Below, piece by piece: positions 21,041-30,261 of a stretch of 34,944 nt of DNA. Position numbers and translations under genes: made by a program. This stretch comes from Clostridiales bacterium (GTDB lineage Bacteria; Bacillota; Clostridia; Lachnospirales; Lachnospiraceae), in contig JAJBUL010000281.1 in assembly GCA_020860365.1 (NCBI GenBank), positions 6,358 to 41,301 of the forward strand, read 5' to 3'. Position 1 is the stretch's first letter. Every line of letters begins with the position of its first letter. The notes beneath the pieces were generated by a model. The model did not search any database. It was given only the letters and a program-made list of their open reading frames with translations, and had not been told where the DNA came from.

Positions 21041-21209
21041 TTGCACTTTTATACCTGCTTTCCAATTCAGAAAAAAAGTCTTTATAATCCCTGCCTTTTC
21101 CATCAAGCATATCCTGATAGCTGTTCATTACCATTTTGCGAACTTCTTTTTGGTTCGCTTCCATTGCAGCTGTATAAATCACCTGTTCCTTATTTGATGT
21201 AATTCCCAT
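21033..21209 (-). CDS. Antitoxin partner of the RelE/ParE toxin
   Basis: MGITSNKEQVIYTAAMEANQKEVRKMVMNSYQDMLDGKGRDYKDFFSELESRYKSANV; 8-nt overlap with the downstream toxin gene. Confidence 0.7.
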   Translation of the reverse strand: MGITSNKEQVIYTAAMEANQKEVRKMVMNSYQDMLDGKGRDYKDFFSELESRYKSANV

Positions 21210-21317
21210 AGAAAGATCCTCCTTCGGGTCAGTTCTTCTTTCAGAAACATATGTATCATAACACATTTGAGTATAAAACGCCACCCCGATTTTTCACTTC
21301 AGCGATTTTTCAAATGC

Positions 21318-22706
21318 CTATTTGTTTTTAGCATCGCTGTTTTGGCGATCCCCATCTTCTCCGGCAAGCCCAAATTTTCTCCGAAACACCAGAAACAGCA
21401 CAATACAGATCACTGCGGAAAGCGCAGACCCGGCCGGCGCCGCCATGCCCATCGGGAACAGCGTATCCGGGAACAGTTTTGTCGCCAGATACGCGCCTGG
21501 AATCCGCACCAGCAGGACGGAAGTCAGGTTGTGCACGAAAGAAAAGCCTGACAGACCATATGCGCAAAAGAATCCGCTGAAGCAAAAGTGAATGCTCGCC
21601 ATGATACAGTCAAAGGAGTAAGAACGCAGGTACTGTCCGCCCAGCTCGCGCACGACGGCTTCACTGGAGAACAGACCGACAAACTGTTCCGGCACAAACT
21701 GACAGAGCACAAAGCAGACAAATCCAAACGAAACGGATACAAGGATCGCATATTAAAGCGTTGTTCTCGCCCGTTCATGCTGATTTGCTCCCCGGTTCTG
21801 CGCCGCAATCGCGGAGACAGAGGAAAGCATCGCGGAGGGAACAAGAAACAGGAAACTGATGATTTTTTCCACAATACCGACGCTGGCCGCCACGTCCACC
21901 CCACGCTGATTCGCAATCATTGTAATCACAAGGAATGAAATCTGAATAAACCCGTCCTGGCAGGCCACCGGCACACCGACTTTGAGAATGTCTGAAAATA
22001 CGGAGCGTTCCGGTCGAAAATCCGCTTTGGTAAGCTTAAGACCTGACATTTCCACATAGCGTTTTCTCGTCAGAAACACGAGCGCAAATACGACACTGGC
22101 TGCCTGCGACACCACCGTGCCATACGCAGCGCCCGCCGCCCCCATTCCAAAGCCGCCGATCAGCAGAAAGTCCAACGCTACATTCAGTACACACGCGACT
22201 CCGACAAAGTACATCGGACTTTTGGAATCACCCATGCCACGGTAAATGCAGCTGATCACATTGTACGCTGTGATAAACGGAATCCCTGCAAAACAGATCG
22301 TCAGGTAATCCTTTGTCTGCGAGATCGCCTCAACAGGAACCGACATCACGGTGATGATTCCATTTCTTGCAAACATCAGCACAACCATAAGAGTCACGGA
22401 ACCGATGGCGAACAAGGTTACCGTATTCCCAATAATGCGGGATGCGCGAAAATTATGTTTACTCCCGATCGCCACACCCAGGCCGACCGTAGAGCCCATC
22501 GCGAGGCCGACAATCACAACCGTCAGCATATGCATCACCTGACTGCCGATCGACACTGCTGAAGTCGCGGCGGCGCCGTTATATTGCCCGATCACATACA
22601 AATCCACCATCCCGTAAAAAGTCTGCAAAAAAGAAGAAAGCAGGTACGGCAGGGAAAACCGCAGCAATACTTTCAGCACACTTCCTTTTGTTAAATCCTT
22701 TTCCAT
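21318..22706 (-). pseudogene. MATE family efflux transporter interrupted by a single in-frame stop
   Basis: N-terminal ORF 21753..22706 and C-terminal ORF 21318..21710 share one frame; joined reading ...HERARTTL*YAILVSVSFGFVCFVLCQFVPEQFVGLF... with TAA at 21755-21753. Confidence 0.88.
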
Positions 22707-22769
22707 CCTGATCTCCTGTTTTTTTGATCGCTTTCTTTAATCTGAGCGGTACTTTTTCTTTCCGTTCAT

Positions 22770-23738
22770 TTAGTCATCTTTTGGCCCGGTCTCATACTCA
22801 TCCAGAAAATGATGCCGCACTCCATCCTTCTTCCAGCCAATGATTGTATTCAGGTTCACATTTTCCGCACTGCGAAAAATATTACTCTCAATCACCGGAT
22901 CCCGCTCGGCCAGAAATGCGATTAGCTGCTTGATTTCCGCACGTTTCGAGCCTTTCTCTGTGCCGCCGCAAGTTGCGCAGTTCTCGGTAAACCGACATGC
23001 GCACTGAATGAAATGCAGGTCGTTATACTCCGCCCAGTGAATGATATCCTTCTCCCGGATCAGATACATTGGGCGAATCAGCTCCATTCCTTCGAAATTA
23101 TTACTGTGCAGCTTTGGCATCATCGTCTGCATCTGCCCACCATACAGCATTCCCATCAGAATTGTCTCAATCACATCGTCATAATGATGGCCAAGTGCGA
23201 TTTTGTTACAGCCGAGCTCTTTTGCCTTACTGTACAGATAGCCACGGCGCATTCTCGCGCAGAGATAACACGGAGAACTCTCTTCCGACGCTACGATGTT
23301 AAAAATTTCCGACTGGAACACCGTAATCGGGACATTCAGAAGCTTCGCATTGTCGAGAATCCGCTGATAATTCGCGTCATTATACCCCGGGTTCATCACC
23401 AGGAAAACAAGCTCGAAATTTCGTCTTCCATGGCGGTACAGTTCCTGAAAAAGCTTCGCCATCAACATAGAATCCTTGCCGCCGGAAATGCAGACCGCAA
23501 TCCGGTCCCCATCCTGAATCAGCTCATATTCCTGCACCGCCTTCGTAAACCGGCACCAGAGTTCCCGCCGAAACTTTTTAATAATACTGCGCTCTGCTGC
23601 GGCAGCCAAACGCGAAGCGTTTTCTGCATGGCTGGCGCAAGCTGCCGCCGAGCTTTCGCGAGGGGGCGTTTCCACCGCGTCAACGCAAGCTGCCCTCGCC
23701 GGGTTTTGCCCCAATCTTTGATTGTGGGGCGTGGGCAT
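22770..23738 (-). CDS. TtcA-like tRNA 2-thiocytidine biosynthesis ATPase, N-terminal ~50 aa derived from a repeat
   Basis: SIIKKFRRELWCRFTKAVQEYELIQDGDRIAVCISGGKDSMLMAKLFQEL (PP-loop SGGKDS) ... CYLCARMRRGYLYSKAKELGCNKIALGHHYDDVIETILM. Confidence 0.88.
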   Translation of the reverse strand: MPTPHNQRLGQNPARAACVDAVETPPRESSAAACASHAENASRLAAAAERSIIKKFRRELWCRFTKAVQEYELIQDGDRIAVCISGGKDSMLMAKLFQELYRHGRRNFELVFLVMNPGYNDANYQRILDNAKLLNVPITVFQSEIFNIVASEESSPCYLCARMRRGYLYSKAKELGCNKIALGHHYDDVIETILMGMLYGGQMQTMMPKLHSNNFEGMELIRPMYLIREKDIIHWAEYNDLHFIQCACRFTENCATCGGTEKGSKRAEIKQLIAFLAERDPVIESNIFRSAENVNLNTIIGWKKDGVRHHFLDEYETGPKDD

Positions 23739-24100
23739 CCTCGCCTTTCAGGCGGGATATCCGCCGAGTTTTCGCGAGGGGGCGTTTCCATCGCCGCGCA
23801 AGCTGGCATATTCTGTAACTGATACCTCAGGTATTCCCGATATCCACCCGCAATGCTGTACGCGTCGTACCCTTCTTCTCCCAGTTCATACGCCAGTTCA
23901 TCACTTTCATCGCCTGTATAACACAAAAAACAGAGCGGGCGATCCTTTGGCAGAATCTCCCTGCTCTCTCTGATCCCGGACGCATCTATATGGATCGCAC
24001 CAGGAAACGTTCCTTTGTTATAGTCCTTCTGCGAGCGCATATCTATCACAATGCCAGTGATATTCCCCCGCAGAAGGTCTTTTATTGTGACTCGTTTCAT
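23519..24100 (-). CDS. Rhodanese-like domain protein with repeat-derived C-terminal extension
   Basis: MKRVTIKDLLRGNITGIVIDMRSQKDYNKGTFPGAIHIDASGI...PLCFLCYTGDESDELAYELGEEGYDAYSIAGGYREYL; active-site C in CYTGDES. The tail from ~aa 107 runs through the repeat. Confidence 0.82.
   Translation of the reverse strand: MKRVTIKDLLRGNITGIVIDMRSQKDYNKGTFPGAIHIDASGIRESREILPKDRPLCFLCYTGDESDELAYELGEEGYDAYSIAGGYREYLRYQLQNMPACAAMETPPRENSADIPPERRGCPRPTIKDWGKTRRGQLALTRWKRPLAKARRQLAPAMQKTLRVWLPQQSAVLLKSFGGNSGAGLRRRCRNMS
23612..23681. repeat. Dispersed GC-rich repeat, copy A
   Basis: GCGAAGCGTTTTCTGCATGGCTGGCGCAAGCTGCCGCCGAGCTTTCGCGAGGGGGCGTTTCCACCGCGTC; reads AVETPPRESSAAACASHAENASR on the minus strand. Confidence 0.8.
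23761..23794. repeat. Dispersed GC-rich repeat, copy B (core)
   Basis: CCGCCGAGTTTTCGCGAGGGGGCGTTTCCATCGC, 32 of 34 nt identical to 23645-23678. Confidence 0.85.
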
Positions 24101-24206
24101 ATTACAATTCTATCCATTTCTGTATTCCATCTGTCTTGCCAAAACACAAATCCATATAAGACCAGAATTCTGATACGCTCTTTCTTTCAGATTATACTGC
24201 CCCGTA

Positions 24207-25229
24207 TTAATATGCCTTGCCCGCCAGAATCTCCTTATAGTCCTGCAGATTTTTTGCCAGCAGCGTCGGCGTATCAAGATGATATGGGCATTTACTCTTA
24301 CATTTGTTGCAGTGCAGGCATTCCTCAATCTTCATCATCTTCGCCTGCATCTCGGGCGTCAGCTGCGCTTCTGAAGGCGCACGGCGAATCATCAGAGACA
24401 TACGCGCGCAGTTGTTGATCTCAATGCCCGCCGGACACGGCATGCAATAGCCACAGCCGCGGCAGAATTCTCCCATCAGCTCCTGCCGGTCTTTCGCAAT
24501 CAGCGCACGGATCTCGTCCGTCATCACCGGGGGACAGACAATATAAGAAAGGAACTCTTCCAGCTCACGCATCCGCTGTACACCCCAGATCGGAAGGACA
24601 TTGTCAAACTGTGCCTCAAAGGCATAAGCCGCAGCAGAATTCGTAATCAGGCCGCCGGAGAGCGCTTTCATCGCGATAAATCCCATGTCTGCCTCCTGGC
24701 AGGCCGCTACCAGCTTTTCATCCTCCTCCGTTGCCAGATAGCAGAACGGGAACTGAAGTGTCTCATACAGACCGGATGCAATCGCCTCATTCGCCACCTT
24801 CAGGCGGTGGTTCGTGATCCCGATATGCAGAATCTTCCCCTGCCGCTTCGCTTCCAGCATACACTCATATACACCACTCTCATCCCCAGGCTTTGGGCAG
24901 AAAGAAGGATTGTGAAACTGGTAAATATCCAGATGATCCGTCTTCAGATTCGTAAGCGTCGTCTCCAGATCCTTCCAGAAATCCTCCGGCCGCACCGCCG
25001 CTGTCTTTGAGGAAATAAATACATGCTCCCGCACATCCGAGAGCGCCAGCCCCAGCTTATGCTCACTGTCCGTATAAAACCGCGCTGCATCAAAAAACGT
25101 AATCCCCTCGTCATACGCTCTGCGGATGATTTTCACCGCGTCCGCATCACTCACCCGCTGAATCGGCAACGCACCAAATCCATTTTTATTCGTAACAATC
25201 TCCGTTTTTCCGAGTCTTACCGTATCCAT
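24207..25229 (-). CDS. Aldo/keto reductase with C-terminal 4Fe-4S dicluster
   Basis: MDTVRLGKTEIVTNKNGFGALPIQRVSDADAVKIIRRAYDEGITFFDAARFY...CRGCGYCMPCPAGIEINNCARMS...CLHCNKCKSKCPYHLDTP. Confidence 0.92.
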   Translation of the reverse strand: MDTVRLGKTEIVTNKNGFGALPIQRVSDADAVKIIRRAYDEGITFFDAARFYTDSEHKLGLALSDVREHVFISSKTAAVRPEDFWKDLETTLTNLKTDHLDIYQFHNPSFCPKPGDESGVYECMLEAKRQGKILHIGITNHRLKVANEAIASGLYETLQFPFCYLATEEDEKLVAACQEADMGFIAMKALSGGLITNSAAAYAFEAQFDNVLPIWGVQRMRELEEFLSYIVCPPVMTDEIRALIAKDRQELMGEFCRGCGYCMPCPAGIEINNCARMSLMIRRAPSEAQLTPEMQAKMMKIEECLHCNKCKSKCPYHLDTPTLLAKNLQDYKEILAGKAY

Positions 25230-25481
25230 CTTCGATATATCCTCCGTTCTTTTCCAGTGCCGGGCAATCCAGGGAGGCGTTTCCCCGCCCTTTTCTTTCG
25301 CAACTATCTTTTCCCGCATGATCCATGCAAAAATTTCATTCCGATTTTAACACGCATATGCCCCTGCATCAAGCGCAAATTTCGCTTCCATTCTCATCTG
25401 CATTCCATACGTTACTGGTCAAACCACGACCAAATGTTTGTTATCTTAGCCACTACTGGTGTGCCCTATAACGGCATCCCC

Positions 25482-26630
25482 TTATTCTGGATCTATCTCA
25501 TACAAAATCCTGATTTCCTCATAAATCTGCGCAAAATCGACCCTGCATTCCCCATCGTAAATACCCACCGGAACAATGGCGTCAAATCCATAAAGAGCCG
25601 CGGTATCCCCTTTTTTAAACGCATATACCAGTACCGTCTTCCACTTCGGATCTACGATCCAGTACTCCCGGACTCCGGCTCTTTTATACTTACTCAGCTT
25701 CAGACTGCGGTCTTTCCTTGATGTTGCCGGGGAGAGTACCTCCACCACGAGATCCGGAGCTCCGTATACGCGTCCCTTACGCACCTTCGACAGGTCGCAG
25801 AGAATCAATACGTCCGGCTGCACCATCGTCCGGTCATCACAGTCCAGCTGTACGTCAACCGGAGACGTAAATGCTCTGCATGTACCATGCTTCTCACGTA
25901 TATAATGATTGAACAGTGCCTGCAAGCTGTCCCCGATTGCCTGATGAATCAGAGTCGGAGATGCCATGTCATAGATCACACCATCGATCAGCTCCACCCG
26001 CCGTTCTTCCGGAAGCGCAAAATAATCCTCCAGGGTATAGTCTCCCTGCTGTTTCCGGTGTGCATACTCCGCCAGGGCTTCGGAAACCAGATAAGTTTCA
26101 GCAGGCGAAACCGTTCCGGAAAAAGAGCTTCCTGACATATGAGCCGCTTCCAGCTTCAACAGATGCTCCTTCGCATCCATTCCACAGCCAAAACCGGTCA
26201 GACTGCCATTTTTCCCTATCACACGATGGCAGGGGATCAAAATCAGTATCCGGTTTTTATTATTTGCACCGCCGCCCGCACGACAGGCCTGCGGCTGGCC
26301 GATTCTTACGGCGATATCCGCATAGCTTCTCGTCTCTCCGTAAGGAATCTCGCGCAGTGCATTCCACACTTTTTTCTGAAACGAGGTTCCCTGTGGATGC
26401 AGCGGAAGATCAAACTCCGTTCTTCTGCCCAAAAAGTAATCCTCCAATTCATCACAAGTACGCTTCAGCAGTTCAGAAGCCCTGCTATCTTCTGCCGTTC
26501 TATTATCCTGTGACAGATACGAGACAGGATACAAAGCCGTCAATGCCTCGCCGTCATCCTCCAGGCAAAGCCCGCCAATCGGCGAATCATAATACATCCT
26601 GTGCAGAGCCATTCTTTTTTCTTCTTTCAT
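25482..26630 (-). CDS. Fusion: methylated-DNA-[protein]-cysteine S-methyltransferase (Ogt/MGMT) + Uma2 family (DUF820, PD-(D/E)XK) nuclease
   Basis: N-terminal half: SFQKKVWNALREIPYGETRSYADIAVRIGQPQACRAGGGANNKNRILILIPCHRVIGKNGSLTGFGCGMDAKEHLLKLE. C-terminal half: YTLEDYFALPEERRVELIDGVIYDMASPTLIHQAIGDSL...VQPDVLILCDLSKVRKGRVYGAPDLVVEVLSPATSRKDRSLKLSKYKRAGVREYWIVDP. Confidence 0.9.
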   Translation of the reverse strand: MKEEKRMALHRMYYDSPIGGLCLEDDGEALTALYPVSYLSQDNRTAEDSRASELLKRTCDELEDYFLGRRTEFDLPLHPQGTSFQKKVWNALREIPYGETRSYADIAVRIGQPQACRAGGGANNKNRILILIPCHRVIGKNGSLTGFGCGMDAKEHLLKLEAAHMSGSSFSGTVSPAETYLVSEALAEYAHRKQQGDYTLEDYFALPEERRVELIDGVIYDMASPTLIHQAIGDSLQALFNHYIREKHGTCRAFTSPVDVQLDCDDRTMVQPDVLILCDLSKVRKGRVYGAPDLVVEVLSPATSRKDRSLKLSKYKRAGVREYWIVDPKWKTVLVYAFKKGDTAALYGFDAIVPVGIYDGECRVDFAQIYEEIRILYEIDPE

Positions 26631-27033
26631 TCTTATCCCCCAGCATTTTTTTCTCTCTGATCTGATGGTGAACTTCCCATTGTCTAAAGCCAACGGGATT
26701 GTGGTCGACCTATTTCAAAAGCTCCCGATCATCAGAAACAGCCCGTGCTCTCCCCAATTGCTACATGAAGCTTCTGTTTCAGATTTCCGGAATTTTTTGT
26801 TATCTTAAGTTTATAAATGCATATTACAGCATAGCCAATCGATTGTCAAGACGTTTCTTAACCATTATGGATTTATTTTAAACTATATTTTAAATTCATA
26901 TTGCTTTATCGTTATATGTGACAATTCACCTGCAGCTTTTTATTCATTCTGGCAATCCTTGCCACGATTTTCCGTTCCCTTCTCAGGGAATGCTTCCTTA
27001 ACTCTTTTGTTACATCCGTATCCTTTTTAAATA

Positions 27034-27064
27034 AAAAGCCCTGAGTCGTTAAACCCAGGGCTTT
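27034..27064. terminator. Bidirectional intrinsic terminator
   Basis: AAAAGCCCTG-agtcgttaaacc-CAGGGCTTTT. Confidence 0.75.
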
Positions 27065-27147
27065 TATCTGAAATCTTCTTATCTGCATAGCTGACCATCG
27101 AAATCATCATGATCGTTCTGATTTTACCATAGCTGCCAAAACGGTTC

Positions 27148-27330
27148 TTATAACAGACTTCCCGCCACATTGGCCGTACCCGCTGTAACAGTGGCCGACA
27201 GGACGACTTCACTGATATCCGTACTGTCATACACCGTCGCCGGAGAGGAAACCGTCATGCCCGACACAGCAGGCGTCGCCTGCGAGATCGTAAACGTAAG
27301 TGAAACGGTACCGATGTAGCTTTTTTCTCC
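27148..27330 (-). pseudogene. 3' fragment of a surface/adhesin Ig-like repeat protein
   Basis: Minus-strand translation KVTGEKSYIGTVSLTFTISQATPAVSGMTVSSPATVYDSTDISEVVLSATVTAGTANVAGSLL*, resembling bacterial Ig-like repeat segments; no complete gene around it. Confidence 0.4.
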
Positions 27331-27517
27331 CGTGACCTTTTGCCATCTCCTACTTCCTGTTATTTCAAATCTGCTTGCTATATAACTTTAGCTTCCAAAC
27401 TTCTACAGTTCGCTGCATAGAAAAAGACAGATCGCATCTACGACCCATCTTTTTTAGTTCAACATATTCACTTGGTTTTTTGGTAAACGCTGGCCACTAT
27501 TTCAATAGCTCACTTGA

Positions 27518-28422
27518 TTATTTGTAATCAAAAACATCTGATGACGCAACGACCGCAATCCCATCTTCTATCGCTTTCTCATATGACATTTCTTCATACA
27601 GAAGCTTCTGAGTCACATTTACGTAATCAGCTTTATAGTACCTACTGTTGATAATTTCTCCCAACATTGATGGGATATCATATTCTGGCTGCGCAGACGG
27701 ATTATTTTTGGATTGCATCCGATCCTCTCTGACTGTTCTTACCAATTCTGTTAGTTCAGAATTAAAATCAATTTCAGGCAAAAGCTTCGCTATGTCATAC
27801 AAGTGCCTGGATACCCTGTCATGCAAGCCCTGCAGCCGATAATCACAAATTGCAAATACCTTATCTATGAATGTGCGTTCCAGGGACTGTACTTCCATAA
27901 CAGTTGTAGCTGCCTCAAACGGAATCGGTATAGATATCCCTCTTTGATCACAGAATTGCCCTACAAAACTGTGTATTTTACGCCTGCTTACCGGATAAAC
28001 CGACAGGTAAAAATTATTTTCTACAATGATTTCCATTGGAGAACCTTTAAACAGAGAATCACAGGCGAAGACATATTTATTGTAGGAATACCTCGAAAAA
28101 TATCGTCAGGATTTAATAGCACTAATCCAACACACTCAGCAATTGTCTGTATGGCTCTGCTGGCACGCTTTCTTTCTGACTCCGTAAGCTTGTGGCTCAT
28201 AAACAAGTCGATATCCTCTGAAAACCGCTCAATGAGACCGTATACTTTTGACAGCGATGTTCCACCTTTAAAGACAAAAGGAAGGTCTTCTTTCGAAAGC
28301 TGAAATAAAAATGCGGATTAAACCGTATCTTTTTCTACCATCTCCACAGAGCGCCCCGTTTCGCCTGCTACAGTTTCAATTATTTCTTTCCATTCACTAC
28401 GGTTACCATTATACCAGCTCAC
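27518..28422 (-). pseudogene. AbiEii/AbiGii-type nucleotidyltransferase toxin, inactivated
   Basis: GTG-start reading (M)SWYNGNRSEWKEIIETVAGETGRSVEMVEKDTV*SAFLFQLSKEDLPFVFKGGTSLSKVYGLIERFSEDIDLFM...; stop at 28320-28318, then a frame change near 28096-28100, then 27518..28036 continues the family. Confidence 0.78.
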
Positions 28423-29026
28423 CCATCAGCCCTCCTTCATAGATATTACGGTAAACCCTGTCAGGATACAGCGAAATATATTCTTTCACACTCTCAAATG
28501 CCAAAGGCAAGGAATCCGTAAAGGATTTAAGCTTCACCTTCAATTCTTTTCCGGATATTTCGCTGTATCTATCAATTACGCTCATCAGGTCCAAAAATTG
28601 CAGCGCCGCCTTATTATCCTCAGTCACAGTTGCCACTGGCCTATATACAATAACTGTCCTTCCGCAGATTTCCAGCTTCCTTTGTCTGGTAGTTGCCTCA
28701 TTAGAGCAGACTTCATAACAGGCTGGATTCTGCGACGTAAAGCCATAAGCATTAGCCAGCTGAAGCCCTGTAATATATCCATTCACCCTGCCGTTTGATA
28801 AAAGATACTTTTTTTCTATATACCGGTCAAAGGATACCTTTCCCTTTGTCCCAAGAATTGTTGTATAAGGTAAGTAGTACACGCCGTTATACAAACGTTC
28901 GAGAGCTCCTTCATCAGCCAGCTTTTTAACCTCCTGGCGTAAATAGTCCTTCGATTTGCGGGGAAGCTCCTCGAGAAAAATAGGTTCTCCGAATTCAAAG
29001 TTCTCCACAATATAATCATAAAGCAT
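28409..29026 (-). CDS. AbiEi-like antitoxin / DUF6088 family regulator
   Basis: MLYDYIVENFEFGEPIFLEELPRKSKDYLRQEVKKLADEGALERLYNGVYYLP... winged-helix N-terminus; overlaps the start of the AbiEii-like reading frame. Confidence 0.72.
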   Translation of the reverse strand: MLYDYIVENFEFGEPIFLEELPRKSKDYLRQEVKKLADEGALERLYNGVYYLPYTTILGTKGKVSFDRYIEKKYLLSNGRVNGYITGLQLANAYGFTSQNPACYEVCSNEATTRQRKLEICGRTVIVYRPVATVTEDNKAALQFLDLMSVIDRYSEISGKELKVKLKSFTDSLPLAFESVKEYISLYPDRVYRNIYEGGLMGELV

Positions 29027-29054
29027 TTCGCATACCTCACATTTTTGAAATTTC

Positions 29055-29618
29055 TTATTTCACTTTTATTATACTGAGTGCCGCAGCTTTGTCAACAAAT
29101 TTTTCCTTAAGAATTTCGAGCATATGGAAAAGGTCTTGAATCATATTCTTTCTTGCAAAAATGTTCACGTTTTCTATGATCTCATCTATCTCTCTGTCTG
29201 TGAAATTGTCATTCTTCGGGAAGATCAGTACCTCATGCACAGAAGATGGTATCAAATAGAATCCATCCGGGCACATAGCAGATATCTGATCCAGCACTCC
29301 CGGATAGAACAAGACACCAGCCCCTCGTAAATTTTCTTTGTTTGACAATATAAAAAGCCCACCATTGCCAATTCCCATATCAGCCGTAAAACTGGGCGAC
29401 ATATCCTCTGTAGAGATTCCGAGCATTTTCTGCATCACACTTTCTAGATCACTTACCTGTGCAGGATAACGTTCCATCGAATTCTTTACAGCCTGGACAA
29501 GAAGTTCCTCAGTTGTTACCCCATAACGTGCTTTCATCTCATTTGTAATCGGAATCGGAATAATACCTTTTTCTCCCCGGTCTATCTCAATCTTATAAAC
29601 AGCCGCAAGATACCTTCC
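29055..29618 (-). pseudogene. DUF5688-like protein, 5'-truncated
   Basis: YLAAVYKIEIDRGEKGIIPIPITNEMKARYGVTTEELLVQAVKNSMERYP...GFYLIPSSVHEVLIFPKNDNFTDREIDEIIENVN; frame joins the VirB4 remnant without its own start region. Confidence 0.6.
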
Positions 29619-29863
29619 AGCATGATCAGCATCCCAATGCCGCTCTGTTCCTCTCCCAGATCCGCAATTCCATAAACCGTCAGGCGGTTCCTCACATTCA
29701 CATTCGTCGGCTTTGAGAACATATCCAGTGCGCCGTTGACGAAGATTTCCAGATCAAGTCTCAGTTCATGCGCCACCAGTTCGTCCTGTTCCCCAAGTTC
29801 GTTATAGAAATCGAGTAAAGTCGGTGCTGCGGTTTGTCTTCCGCTTTTTCAAAATCGGTTCAT
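29582..29863 (-). pseudogene. VirB4-like conjugation ATPase remnant with large internal deletion
   Basis: ATG at 29863 (overlapping the PrgI stop) reads MNRF*KSGRQTAAPTLLDFYNELGEQDELVAHELRLDLEIFVNGALDMFSKPTNVNVRNRLTVYGIADLGEEQSGIGMLIMLEGI; the last part matches the VirB4 interior pattern. Confidence 0.7.
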
Positions 29864-30261
29864 AAACCCGTTTTACACATCGCCCGATCAGAGAACGTTC
29901 CTGCCCGGTAATCTGTCATATAGTTCTCCATCCAGTCACCCATCCGTGATTCTGCACGTTCAAAAACCATAGGGCGGTAACGATATAATGGTGTCTGCGT
30001 TACCTCCCGCCGTCTTTTCAGATACTCGAGCGGCGGCATTCCGTCAATTTTCAGGAATATGGCAGCCGCAAAAGGCAATGCAACCGGGAACACCAGGTAC
30101 AGCGAAACCGTCTGCGGCGATCCCAACACACTGTTGCAAAGAAAATAGCAGTCTATACCGACCGCCAGCGTCAGCACACACATCGTCGTCTGCCTCAATG
30201 TCATACCTTTGAAAAAATCGTCCTTGTAATCGTCTATATCCTTGTTTACTGGTATCTGCAT
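29860..30261 (-). CDS. PrgI family conjugation protein
   Basis: MQIPVNKDIDDYKDDFFKGMTLRQTTMCVLTLAVGIDCYFLCNSVLGSPQTVSLYLVFPVALPFAAAIFLKIDGMPPLEYLKRRRE...; two hydrophobic segments, followed by VirB4. Confidence 0.8.
   Translation of the reverse strand: MQIPVNKDIDDYKDDFFKGMTLRQTTMCVLTLAVGIDCYFLCNSVLGSPQTVSLYLVFPVALPFAAAIFLKIDGMPPLEYLKRRREVTQTPLYRYRPMVFERAESRMGDWMENYMTDYRAGTFSDRAMCKTGL

Noticed and set aside
25255-25319. GGETPPWIA segment in the N-terminal extension of the second aldo/keto reductase as another ETPPRES copy
   Set aside because: Only ~10 nt (GGCGTTTCC) shared and the extension is probably untranslated given the RBS-preceded ATG at 25229.
27027-27230. 67-aa ORF overlapping the terminator at 27.05 kb
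   Set aside because: Runs through a strong intrinsic terminator; another frame gives a more protein-like Ig-repeat fragment.
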